NCBI RefSeq assembly: GCF_001314325.1 | Contig: NZ_CP009429.1 | Location: 930,501 to 994,500, forward strand | Length of the DNA: 64,000 nucleotides | From: Sphingopyxis macrogoltabida | GTDB lineage: Bacteria > Pseudomonadota > Alphaproteobacteria > Sphingomonadales > Sphingomonadaceae | Direction: 5' to 3' | Part shown: positions 56,541 through 64,000 of the stretch, in pieces | Numbering within the stretch: the stretch's first letter is position 1 | Layout of the letters: every line of letters starts with the position of its first letter | The notes under the pieces: model-generated | Database searches by the model: none | What the model was told of the DNA's origin: nothing | The model's input: the letters and a program-made list of their open reading frames with translations, nothing else | Position numbers and translations under genes: made by a program

Positions 56541-56665
56541 TGGCCATTCTCCTTTTCGACTCGATTGGCAGGGCCGAGTAAATCACGAATCGCGCCGAAT
56601 GTCGTGGCGATTCGCCGAGGCGGTCCCCGTTGCGGACGGGCCGTGATCATGGCAGGAGGGCGGGC

Positions 56666-56863
56666 GTGAACCCCGAAGAAATCACCCAGCGCCTCGAACT
56701 GCTTCGCATCGAACATCGCGACCTCGATGCCGCGATCATCGCGCTCGGCGATGCGACCGTTCCCGATCAACTGCAACTCGCACGGCTCAAGAAACGCAAG
56801 CTGCGCCTGCGCGACGAAATCGCGTGGTGCGAGGACCAACTGCTTCCCGACATCATCGCCTGA
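56666..56863 (+). CDS. Second DUF465/YdcH-like small protein
   Basis: 65 residues from a GTG at 56666 preceded by a strong AGGAGGG at 5-6 nt. NPEEITQRLELLRIEHRDLD then QLQLARLKKRKLRLRDEIAW shows the same helical hairpin as the protein encoded divergently at 56382-56540, including the LxxLKxxKLxLRDEI end. A tail of DQLLPDIIA is extra. The two genes probably share the 125-bp control region. Confidence 0.85.
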   Translation: MNPEEITQRLELLRIEHRDLDAAIIALGDATVPDQLQLARLKKRKLRLRDEIAWCEDQLLPDIIA

Positions 56864-56997
56864 TCGGCCGGGCGGGCGTAACGGAAGCATCCGTGACGCG
56901 AAACGGGACATCGGGCGAACCGAAAGATGGTTAGCGCCATTGCTCCCGGCGGGGGCGCCATGGCATCTCCTGTTCGGCAAGTCGGGGACAAGGGAAG

Positions 56998-57468
56998 ATG
57001 ATGGCGTTCGGTCTGCCGGTACAACGGGCCCAGGTTGAGAATCTCTATGTCGAGGCGATGCTGCTTGCCGACGAGGCGCATGCGGCGTTTGCGGTGCAGC
57101 GCGATCTTGGCCGGATCGACGGGGGGCGGATCGAAGGTAGGCGCGACAGCCTGCACCTCGTCGGCCTTGCTTGCGAATCGTTGAAGACGACGACGCGGCT
57201 GATGCACATCATCGCTTGGCTGCTCCACCGCCGCGCGATGATCGCGGGCGATCCGGGGGCCGGCCCGAACGACAGCGCGGCGCGGATCGGCGAGCCTGTT
57301 GCCGCCGACTGGAGCGTGTGCCTCGGCTTCGACTCCGCGATCCGGCGTATCATCGCAGCGAGCGAGCGCCTGTTCGAGCGCGTCGCGGCGCTGGAAGCGG
57401 GGTGGGACACGCCGCAGGCGGTCACCCCGGTGCAGGAACTGCTCGCGCAGCTCGAAGCCCGGCTCTAG
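56998..57468 (+). CDS. DUF1465 protein, homologue of cell-cycle factor RcdA
   Basis: 156 residues, helical. QVENLYVEAMLLADEAHAAF opens the domain, followed by GRRDSLHLVGLACESLKTTTRLMHIIAWLL near 45-80 and an acidic-basic end. In Caulobacter, RcdA (DUF1465) helps deliver CtrA to ClpXP at the G1-S change, and PopA and CpdR act with it. This protein is probably the sphingomonad RcdA, although the divergence means the role should be considered likely rather than proven. AGGGAAG lies upstream of the ATG. Confidence 0.85.
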   Translation: MMAFGLPVQRAQVENLYVEAMLLADEAHAAFAVQRDLGRIDGGRIEGRRDSLHLVGLACESLKTTTRLMHIIAWLLHRRAMIAGDPGAGPNDSAARIGEPVAADWSVCLGFDSAIRRIIAASERLFERVAALEAGWDTPQAVTPVQELLAQLEARL

Positions 57469-57470
57469 GT

Positions 57471-58541
57471 CTAACCGGCGATAAACCCGCGCCGGGCCAG
57501 CCAGGCCGTAAGCACCGCAATATATTCGGGCGAGTCCGCCTGTTCGGTCCCGTCATATTTCGGGTCGAGCGAAATTTTCTCGTCGGCCGAGACCTGCATC
57601 GCATGGTCGGCGGCGGCGACGACATGGACCTCCATTTCGGGCATCCGTCCGGCAACGGACTTCAGCCGTTCGACCGACTCGGCGACCGGCACCACCGCAT
57701 CGTTCGCGCCATAGAGGACGAGCGTCGGCACGGTGACGGCGGTCAAATTGGTCAGCGGATCATTCTCGATCTCCTTGCGCCAGCCCGAAACCGCGCGGTC
57801 GCGAACCGTTTCGCCCATGTAGAGATATTTGAACCATGGCTTTATCTTCGCGGCGTCGACCCGGCGCTGCGCGGCCTCCCGGCTCGCGGTGCCGCGCATA
57901 TAATCGTCGACCGCCTTGCGCGTCGCGACCATCTGGTCGATGTCCGCCTGCGGATAGCCGTTGGCGCGCAAATGGTTGGTCGAGGAGAAGATCATCTGGA
58001 CGTCGGCGGTGACGACGGGAGCCGACACCGAAATCACGAAAGCGATATCGCCGCTGCGCGACGCCGCCAACGGAGAGATCCAGCCGCCCTGGCTCAATCC
58101 CCATGTCCCGATCCGTTTCGCGTCGATGCGCGGGTCGCTCTTCAGACTTTGGACGGCGGCGATGGCATCGTCGGCAAGCGTGGTGAAATTGCCGCCCGCA
58201 TCCTTGGTTCCCGACCGTCCCGAACCCCGCCGGTCATAGGTGAAGACGGCGATGCCGAGCGCGGGCAGCGTTGCTTTCAGATGATCGTAGAGCGACGCAT
58301 TGCCGAGCGGCGACGAGGCGCTGTGGGTGACGACGATCGCGGCCACGGGCTTGTCGCTGCGCGGCAGGATCAGCGTTCCCGCCAGTTCGGCGTCGCCGCT
58401 CGTGAAACGGCGCTCCTCGGTTACGACCTGTGTGGTCGCAGCCGCGCTCCACGGTACGTCGGGCGCAGCCTCCGCCGCCGCGACCGGCCGGGCAAGGCAC
58501 AGGGCGGCAGCAAGGACAGACAAGCCGGCAACAACACGCAT
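57471..58541 (-). CDS. Exported alpha/beta hydrolase (S9-like esterase)
   Basis: 356 residues with a signal peptide ([25 protein letters not shown]). The nucleophile elbow GLSQGG near residue 150, oxyanion region THSASSPLG near 75, and catalytic Asp/His likely at YGANDAVV near 275 and ADHAMQ near 308, give the triad. The [21 protein letters not shown] start is typical of secreted S9/DLH-type esterases. Substrate unknown. It ends 3 bp from the convergent rcdA. Confidence 0.85.
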   Translation of the reverse strand: MRVVAGLSVLAAALCLARPVAAAEAAPDVPWSAAATTQVVTEERRFTSGDAELAGTLILPRSDKPVAAIVVTHSASSPLGNASLYDHLKATLPALGIAVFTYDRRGSGRSGTKDAGGNFTTLADDAIAAVQSLKSDPRIDAKRIGTWGLSQGGWISPLAASRSGDIAFVISVSAPVVTADVQMIFSSTNHLRANGYPQADIDQMVATRKAVDDYMRGTASREAAQRRVDAAKIKPWFKYLYMGETVRDRAVSGWRKEIENDPLTNLTAVTVPTLVLYGANDAVVPVAESVERLKSVAGRMPEMEVHVVAAADHAMQVSADEKISLDPKYDGTEQADSPEYIAVLTAWLARRGFIAG

Positions 58542-58639
58542 CGAACGACCTCCAGCGCAAGGAGGCGATACCCTATCCGCCGCGAACGGCGCCCGTCAAA
58601 TTTCCAGCGAACCAATGGCTTGCGATGCCGAACCGGCCC

Positions 58640-59725
58640 TCATGGATTTGCCAGCCACTCGATCCACGCGCCATGCGCATGCGCATGGCCGAGCATCTGC
58701 GGGGCGTCGCCGCCGGGCCAGTAGCGCAGCACCAGTTCGTGGCGATGCAGCGTCCGGTTCGCCTCGAGCGCGATCCAGGCGAGCGGCCGGTCGGGGGTGG
58801 CGGCGCTGCCCGCCGCCTCCATCGCGGCGGTCACCCGCGCCTGCTGGTCGGCGGGAACATATTGCCAGACGATCGAATGCATCAGCACGCGCGTCGTCCC
58901 CGCCGCCTGCGGCTTCGCCAGCTCGGCCTCGACGAAGTCGGCGGCGTTCCTATGGACGAGATCGGGCTTCTTCTCGCGGGCCGCTGCGACCGCAGCCTCC
59001 ATACGGGCGAAACGGACTTCATGCTCGGGCCAGATATAGGCCTTGAGCCGCAGCGCCTGCGCCGGATCGGTCAGGTCGACGGGCGCGACGTCGCAGCCCT
59101 TGAGACTCTCGAACGCGATCCGGTGCTGCGGCGGATGCATGCCGCGCCATTCGGGGGTGAAGGCCATCACGCCCGGCTGCGGCCCGACCTGCACGCCGGC
59201 AAGATCATAATGATAGCGATCGAGCATCAGGTTGATCCCGGCGCTCGATCCGATCTCCAGACATTGAAAGCGCGGCGGCAGGCCCTGCTCGACCAGCCAC
59301 AGCATCGCCGCAACGAAGTTCGACGAGCGGCCCGCCTCGTTGGTCTGCGGCGGGCCGTCGAGCCAGGGCAGCAGCGCCGCTTCGTGCCGCCGCACGACCC
59401 CCGCGACGATCGCGGCGTCGTTGATGTCGTCGGCATTGGCATAGATCGGTGCGAGCTCGCTCGCCGCGCCCGACAGGTGCAGCGCGTGGATGCCGCCGGC
59501 GGCGCGCAGCGGCAGCGCGTCGGCGAGCGGCATGCCGTCCCAGTCGGCGATCCGCCGCGCGAAATCCGTCGCCGGCTGGTCGAGCAGCGCGCCGAGCGCC
59601 GCGACGACGCGCGCGGTCACCGGGGCGTCGTTGGCGCGGCAATAGGCGACCTGATTGGCAAAGGCGGTGCGCACCGCCGCGGGGCCGGTCTCCGCCATGT
59701 CGACCATTTGATAGCGCTCGCTCAT
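58640..59725 (-). CDS. DUF2332-family protein
   Basis: 361 residues. It has a conserved YCRAN near 28, an [31 protein letters not shown] block near 140-168 resembling a SAM-binding strand, and [18 protein letters not shown] near 270. DUF2332 members look methyltransferase-like but no reaction is known. The length is normal for the family. Its start lies 39 bp from the divergent hisG. Confidence 0.88.
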   Translation of the reverse strand: MSERYQMVDMAETGPAAVRTAFANQVAYCRANDAPVTARVVAALGALLDQPATDFARRIADWDGMPLADALPLRAAGGIHALHLSGAASELAPIYANADDINDAAIVAGVVRRHEAALLPWLDGPPQTNEAGRSSNFVAAMLWLVEQGLPPRFQCLEIGSSAGINLMLDRYHYDLAGVQVGPQPGVMAFTPEWRGMHPPQHRIAFESLKGCDVAPVDLTDPAQALRLKAYIWPEHEVRFARMEAAVAAAREKKPDLVHRNAADFVEAELAKPQAAGTTRVLMHSIVWQYVPADQQARVTAAMEAAGSAATPDRPLAWIALEANRTLHRHELVLRYWPGGDAPQMLGHAHAHGAWIEWLANP

Positions 59726-59764
59726 TGCCCTTTCTCCCGCCGCCGCTTATGGGCTGGCGCGCTT

Positions 59765-60421
59765 ATGCCCGAACCGATCATCTTTGCCATCCCGAAAGGG
59801 AGGATTCTCGACGAGGCGCTGCCGCTGCTGGCAGCGGCCGGCATCGAGCCTGCGGCGGATTTCTTCGACAAGAAAAGCCGCGCGCTGGTGTTCGCGACGA
59901 ACCAGCCGCACATCTCGCTGATCCGGGTGCGCGCGTTCGACGTCGCCACGTTTGTGGCGCATGGCGCGGCGCAGCTCGGCATCGTCGGTTCGGACGTCAT
60001 CGACGAGTTCGACTATTCGGAGCTTTATGCGCCGGTCGACCTCGGCATCGGCCATTGCCGCCTGTCGCTCGCCGGACCCGAAGGCAGCGCCCCGCCGGGG
60101 CTCGGCGCCAGCCACATTCGCGTCGCGACCAAATATCCCGCGATCACCCGCCGCTGGTTCGAGGGTCAGGGCATCCAGGCCGAGTGCATCAAATTGAACG
60201 GCGCGATGGAGATCGCCCCGAAGCTCGGACTCGCGTCGCACATCGTCGACCTTGTTTCGACCGGGCGCACGCTCGTCGAAAATGCGCTCGCCGAGCAGAC
60301 GGTGATCAGCGAGGTGTCGGCGCGGCTGATCGTCAACCGCGCCGCCTTCAAGCTGCGTTCGACCGAGGTTCCGGCGCTGGTCGAGAAATTCCGGCAGGCG
60401 GCGGGCAATGCGGCGGCTTGA
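59765..60421 (+). CDS. hisG: ATP phosphoribosyltransferase, short HisG
   Basis: 218 residues, the short HisG form that lacks the regulatory domain and needs HisZ, which is not in this window. [16 protein letters not shown] opens it; [24 protein letters not shown] is near 56 and [12 protein letters not shown] near 164. It makes PR-ATP, the first step of histidine synthesis. A 14-bp overlap with hisD suggests translational coupling. The long upstream frame is not coding. Confidence 0.95.
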   Translation: MPEPIIFAIPKGRILDEALPLLAAAGIEPAADFFDKKSRALVFATNQPHISLIRVRAFDVATFVAHGAAQLGIVGSDVIDEFDYSELYAPVDLGIGHCRLSLAGPEGSAPPGLGASHIRVATKYPAITRRWFEGQGIQAECIKLNGAMEIAPKLGLASHIVDLVSTGRTLVENALAEQTVISEVSARLIVNRAAFKLRSTEVPALVEKFRQAAGNAAA

Positions 60422-61700
60422 CGCCTCGACGCCCGGCTTTGCGGCCGCGTTCGACGCGCTGGTGAACGACCGGCGCGAGAGCGCGTCCGACGTTTCGGCC
60501 GATGTCGCGGCGATCATCGCGCGGGTGAAGGCCGAGGGCGATGCGGCGCTTGCCGATTACACCGCGAAGTTCGATCGCTTCGATTTGGACGCGAGCGGCT
60601 GGAGCATCTCGAAAGACGAATGCGCCGCGGCCTATGACGCGCTGGCGCCCGAGCTGCGCGACGCGCTGAACCTCGCCGCCGCACGCATCCGCGCCTATCA
60701 CGCGGCGCAGCTTCCCGAAAACCGCGACTATCGCGACGACAGCGGCGCGCGTCTCGGCGCGCGGTGGAACGCCGTCGATGCGGCGGGGGTCTATGTGCCG
60801 GGCGGCCGCGCCGCCTATCCCTCGTCGGTGCTGATGAACATCCTGCCCGCCAAGGTCGCGGGGGTCGAACGCATCGTGATGATGACGCCGACCCCGGGCG
60901 GCGAGACTAACCCGGTCGTGATGGCGGCGGCGCATCTTGGCGGGGTCGACGAGATCTGGCGCGTCGGCGGGGCACAGGCAGTCGCCGCGCTCGCTTATGG
61001 CACCGGCCGCATCGCGCCGGTCGATGTCGTCACCGGCCCCGGCAATGCCTGGGTCGCCGAGGCGAAACGCCAGCTTTACGGTGTCGTGGGCATCGACATG
61101 GTCGCGGGGCCGAGCGAGATCGTCGTGATCGCCGACGCGCAGAACGACGCGCGCCGGATCGCCGCCGACCTTTTGAGTCAGGCCGAGCATGATCCGACCA
61201 GCCAGTCGATCCTGTTCACCGACGATGCAGCGTTTGCCGATGCGGTCGCCGACGCCGTCGATGCGATCATCCCGACGCTGTCGACCGCGGCGACGATGCG
61301 CGAAAGCTGGGATGCCAACGGTGCGATCATCGTCGTCCCGACGCTCGCCGATGCAATCCCGCTCAGCGATCGCCTCGCGCCCGAACATCTCGAGCTTGCG
61401 GTCGATGCGGTCGAAGCCGACACGCTATTCGCCAAGGTTCGCCACGCCGGCTCGGTGTTCCTCGGCCGCCACACGCCCGAAGCGATCGGCGATTATGTCG
61501 CGGGTCCCAACCATGTGCTGCCGACCGGCCGCCGCGCGCGTTTTTCGAGCGGGCTGTCGGTCACCGACTTCATGAAGCGCACCAGCTTCCTCGCGCTCGA
61601 CGAAGCGAGCCTCGCCGCGATCGGCCCGGCCGCGGTCGCGCTCGCCGAGGCCGAGGGGCTTCCCGCACATGCGCTTTCGGTCAGCCAGCGTCTCAGCTAA
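60408..61700 (+). CDS. hisD: Histidinol dehydrogenase
   Basis: 430 residues. It contains [16 protein letters not shown] near 125, the [14 protein letters not shown] and [13 protein letters not shown] blocks near 188-220, [10 protein letters not shown] near 236, and the C-terminal APEHLEL and [12 protein letters not shown] with metal-binding histidines. It oxidises histidinol to histidine in two NAD-dependent steps. It starts 14 bp before the end of hisG and is followed by nusB after 10 bp. Confidence 0.96.
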   Translation: MRRLDASTPGFAAAFDALVNDRRESASDVSADVAAIIARVKAEGDAALADYTAKFDRFDLDASGWSISKDECAAAYDALAPELRDALNLAAARIRAYHAAQLPENRDYRDDSGARLGARWNAVDAAGVYVPGGRAAYPSSVLMNILPAKVAGVERIVMMTPTPGGETNPVVMAAAHLGGVDEIWRVGGAQAVAALAYGTGRIAPVDVVTGPGNAWVAEAKRQLYGVVGIDMVAGPSEIVVIADAQNDARRIAADLLSQAEHDPTSQSILFTDDAAFADAVADAVDAIIPTLSTAATMRESWDANGAIIVVPTLADAIPLSDRLAPEHLELAVDAVEADTLFAKVRHAGSVFLGRHTPEAIGDYVAGPNHVLPTGRRARFSSGLSVTDFMKRTSFLALDEASLAAIGPAAVALAEAEGLPAHALSVSQRLS

Positions 61701-61710
61701 GAAAAGAACG

Positions 61711-62166
61711 ATGAATAAACGCGCCCAGTCCCGCTCCGCCGCCCGCCTCGCCGCCGTGCAGGCGCTTTACCAGCACGAGATGGAAGCGACGCCGGTCGCC
61801 AAGCTGATCCACGAATTTCACCAGCACCGTATCGGCGCGATCATCGAGGACGCCGAATATGCCGATGCCGATCTGCCCTTCTTCGACGACATCGTGAAGG
61901 GCGCGCTCGCACGGCTGCCCGAAGTCGACGCGGCGATCACCGCCCGGCTCGCCAGCGGCTGGACGATGGAGCGGCTCGACCGCACGATGAAGGCGATCCT
62001 GCGCGCCGGCACCTATGAACTGATCGCGCGCGGCGACGTGCCGATCGGTGCGGTGGTCAGCGAATATGTCGACGTTGCCAAGGCGTTTTTCGACACGCGC
62101 GAGGCGGGGTTCGCGAACGGGCTGCTCGACGCCATCGGGAAGTCGGTGCGGGGAACCGCCGCTTAG
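61711..62166 (+). CDS. nusB: Transcription antitermination factor NusB
   Basis: 151 residues, all helical. The N-terminus QSRSAARLAAVQALYQHEM is the RNA-binding NusB signature. LDRTMKAILRAGTYELIARGD near 90 and ISEYVDVAKAF-like sequence near 115 complete it. NusB binds BoxA RNA with NusE (S10) during rRNA antitermination. It sits between hisD and thiL. The ATG at 61711 follows GAAAAGAA. Confidence 0.95.
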   Translation: MNKRAQSRSAARLAAVQALYQHEMEATPVAKLIHEFHQHRIGAIIEDAEYADADLPFFDDIVKGALARLPEVDAAITARLASGWTMERLDRTMKAILRAGTYELIARGDVPIGAVVSEYVDVAKAFFDTREAGFANGLLDAIGKSVRGTAA

Positions 62167-62174
62167 GCTATCCG

Positions 62175-62190
62175 TTCGCATCGAGCGAAG
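62175..62190. repeat. Single arm of a dispersed repeat (CGCATCGAGCGAAG)
   Basis: CGCATCGAGCGAAGCCGA, just after nusB, is a slightly altered single arm of the inverted repeat seen at 20455-20518. No pairing partner is near. It lies 40 bp before thiL. Confidence 0.6.
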
Positions 62191-62230
62191 CCGAATGGAC
62201 AAGGCGCCCGCATCGAAACGAGAGGGTGAT

Positions 62231-63160
62231 ATGAGCGAAGCCGATTTCATCGCCCGCCTGCGCGCCATCGCGACCGACCCCGCCGCGCGCGGCCTCGCCG
62301 ACGATGCGGCGGAGTGGGAGGGTCTGGTCCTCACCCACGACATGATCGTCGAGGGTATCCATTTTCTTCCCGACGACACGCCGCAGGACGTTGCGTGGAA
62401 ACTGGTGGCGGTGAACCTGTCCGATCTCGCCGCGAAAGGCGCTGCGCCGGTCGGCATACTCGTCGGCTACAGCCTCGGCGACGACGCGTGGGATGCTGCC
62501 TTCGTCGAGGGACTCGACGTGGCGCTGCGCCGTTTCGGGATCATCCTGCTTGGCGGCGACACGGTGCGGGTGCCCGCCGGGGCACCGCGCAGCTTCGGCC
62601 TCACCGCGATTGGCCGGGCGCCCGCGGGCGGCGCGCCGTCGCGCGCCGGGATGCGGCCGGGCGACCAGCTCTGGGTGACGGGGACGATCGGCAACGCCGG
62701 GCTCGGCCTCGCGATGCGGCTGGGGCAGGTCGAACCGAACGAGACCTGCCTTGCCGCCTATCGCCGCCCGCAGCCGCAACTGACCTTCGGTCGGGCGGTC
62801 GTGCCACATGTCCATGCGATGATGGACGTGTCCGACGGCCTGCTGATCGATGCCGAGCGCATGGCGACGGCGAGCGGCTGTCAGCTTGTCTTGATGCTCG
62901 AATCGCTGCCGCTGTCGGCGGCGCTGCTCGCGGTGCGGCCCGATGTGCTCGACACGCGGCTCGCCGCGGCGACCGCGGGTGATGATTATCAGCTTCTCTT
63001 TGCCGCCGATCCGGCCGCGACGGCGAGCATTCGCGAGATCGCTGCCGGGCTCGATATTGCCGCGACGCCGATCGGCCATGCCGGGGTGGGGGAGGGAATC
63101 GTCCTGACCCATCGCGCGCAGTGGATCGCGCTGCCCGAGCGTCTCGGTTTCATGCATTGA
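62231..63160 (+). CDS. thiL: Thiamine-monophosphate kinase
   Basis: 309 residues. The short start MSEADFIARLRAIATDP is followed by the PurM-like ATP-binding blocks: DDAAEWEG near 28, VLTHDMIVEGIHF near 36, AVNLSDLAAKGA near 60, GGDTVRV near 108 and MDVSDGLLIDAER near 200. It phosphorylates thiamine monophosphate to the active pyrophosphate. The ATG at 62231 lies 8 nt after GAGAGGG and is preferred over an in-frame M 36 bp upstream. Confidence 0.95.
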   Translation: MSEADFIARLRAIATDPAARGLADDAAEWEGLVLTHDMIVEGIHFLPDDTPQDVAWKLVAVNLSDLAAKGAAPVGILVGYSLGDDAWDAAFVEGLDVALRRFGIILLGGDTVRVPAGAPRSFGLTAIGRAPAGGAPSRAGMRPGDQLWVTGTIGNAGLGLAMRLGQVEPNETCLAAYRRPQPQLTFGRAVVPHVHAMMDVSDGLLIDAERMATASGCQLVLMLESLPLSAALLAVRPDVLDTRLAAATAGDDYQLLFAADPAATASIREIAAGLDIAATPIGHAGVGEGIVLTHRAQWIALPERLGFMH

Positions 63161-63343
63161 GCGCAAACCCTGATAAAATTGCCGAATAACCGGGGTTGCG
63201 TGTCGCTTTCTTTCTTCCCATAACTCGGCGTCCAAATTTGGGGCGGTCGCATCAGGGGAGAGAGCGAACCGGCAACAATACGTCGGACGTGCTCGACTGC
63301 TAACTTCTGCGTCGCCCTTCTCATGGGGAAGGAACAGTCACGC

Positions 63344-64000
63344 ATGAATCCGGTTTTGATCGCGATAGCGTGCGGCCTTTTGGCCGTGCTCTATGGATTC
63401 ATTACCTCGCGGCAGGTGCTCAGCGCATCGGCGGGTAATGAAAAGATGCAGGAAATCGCCGGCGCCATCCAGGAAGGCGCCAAGGCCTATCTGGGCCGCC
63501 AATATCGTACCATCGCCATCGTCGGCGTCGTCGTCGCCGTGCTGGTCGGGGTCTTCCTCGGCCCGATCTCGGCGACCGGCTTCGTCATCGGCGCCGTCCT
63601 GTCGGGGGTTGCCGGCTTCGTCGGCATGAACATCTCGGTGAAGGCGAACGTCCGCACCGCGGCCGCGGCGCAGACGGGCCTGCAGGCGGGCCTGACCATG
63701 GCGTTCCGCGCCGGCGCGATCACCGGCATGCTCGTGGCGGGCCTCGCGCTCCTCGCGATCTCGGTCTTCTTCTGGTACCTCGTCGGTCCCGGCGGCTACA
63801 CCGTCGGCGGTGAGGATCGCACCGTGGTCGACGCGCTTGTCGCGCTGGCGTTCGGCGCCTCGCTGATCTCGATCTTCGCGCGCCTCGGCGGCGGTATCTT
63901 CACCAAGGCGGCCGATGTCGGCGCCGACCTCGTCGGCAAGGTCGAGGCCGGGATTCCCGAAGACGATCCGCGCAACCCCGCGGTGATCGCCGACAATGTC
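63344..64000 (+). CDS. hppA: Proton-pumping pyrophosphatase HppA, N-terminal part (runs off window)
   Basis: 219 codons are visible. Several hydrophobic helices are seen ([29 protein letters not shown] and [21 protein letters not shown]). The catalytic region starts at [20 protein letters not shown] and stops at VIADNV, part of the conserved [27 protein letters not shown] motif. The pump uses the hydrolysis of PPi to move H+ out of the cytosol. The potassium-dependence residue lies beyond the window. GGAAGGA precedes the ATG; an upstream in-frame ATG at 63323 is less likely. Confidence 0.95.
   Translation, partial: MNPVLIAIACGLLAVLYGFITSRQVLSASAGNEKMQEIAGAIQEGAKAYLGRQYRTIAIVGVVVAVLVGVFLGPISATGFVIGAVLSGVAGFVGMNISVKANVRTAAAAQTGLQAGLTMAFRAGAITGMLVAGLALLAISVFFWYLVGPGGYTVGGEDRTVVDALVALAFGASLISIFARLGGGIFTKAADVGADLVGKVEAGIPEDDPRNPAVIADNV

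Noticed and set aside
63160..63343. Riboswitch or small RNA before hppA
   Set aside because: No conserved aptamer core and no strong hairpin were found in the 183-bp gap; it looks like an ordinary promoter and leader.

Overview
The window looks like a chromosomal stretch of an alphaproteobacterium of the order Sphingomonadales, most likely Sphingomonadaceae and Sphingopyxis-like. This rests on the high GC (about two thirds by eye), the dense codon-biased genes with short gaps, and sphingomonad hallmarks: a UrcA-family protein, a DUF1465/RcdA homologue, a DksA variant lacking most zinc cysteines, a PEP-CTERM-like protein, DUF3008, and the order hisG-hisD-nusB-thiL-hppA. I see no rRNA, tRNA, CRISPR array, insertion sequence or prophage, so this is core genome with a few accessory genes. 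The species is not proven.

Layout. 1-2.9 kb: the 5' end of aspartate kinase, ubiG, a DUF1801/YdeI protein, a FzlA-like GST-fold protein and a small exported protein. 3-10.3 kb: glutamate synthase, with a secreted DUF2059 protein gene between gltD and gltB. 10.4-15.9 kb: uppP, a VOC protein, a MerC-type membrane protein behind a strong palindrome, thrS, a metallophosphoesterase and an AraC-type regulator. 16-23 kb: an HExxH protein, a TauE exporter, an FtsX-like ABC exporter divergent from a lipoprotein arylesterase, MOSC and YnfA. 23-31 kb: a 51-residue protein divergent from an Lrp regulator, a PLP decarboxylase, an outer-membrane barrel, rlmN, an SDR/HxlR divergent pair, UrcA/LysR and an IalB-like protein. 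31-41.8 kb: dnaN, a sorbosone-dehydrogenase-like protein, an aminopeptidase-NlpC/P60-argC run, a lipoprotein, a Lys-rich SDR plus DUF3008, and a Baeyer-Villiger-type monooxygenase. 42-44.2 kb: a Nudix-DUF47 fusion followed by a Pit phosphate transporter, preceded by a PHO-box-like array. 44.2-53.5 kb: a DUF1579-like protein, DUF4403, rimO, DUF423, a K+ channel, a LysM/M23 lipoprotein, surE, serS, and an AHSA1/ArsR pair. 53.8-59.7 kb: a serine-rich PEP-CTERM-like protein, DksA, PilZ, two DUF465/YdcH proteins, RcdA, an alpha/beta hydrolase and DUF2332. 59.8-64 kb: hisG, hisD, nusB, thiL and the start of the proton-pumping pyrophosphatase hppA.

The most interesting system is the phosphate cassette at 41.9-44.2 kb. 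One polypeptide carries a Nudix domain (key glutamates kept) and a PhoU-like DUF47 domain, sits 15 bp upstream of a Pit transporter, and is preceded by three good PHO half-sites in 11-nt phase. This suggests phosphate control in which a nucleotide- or pyrophosphate-processing domain is coupled directly to the regulator of Pi transport. Other notable points are a family of long, near-perfect intergenic inverted repeats (two are near-identical copies), several perfect operator-like palindromes beside regulator genes, a candidate SOS box followed by a hairpin that hides a ribosome-binding site, and small genes that are easily missed (51 and 52 codons).
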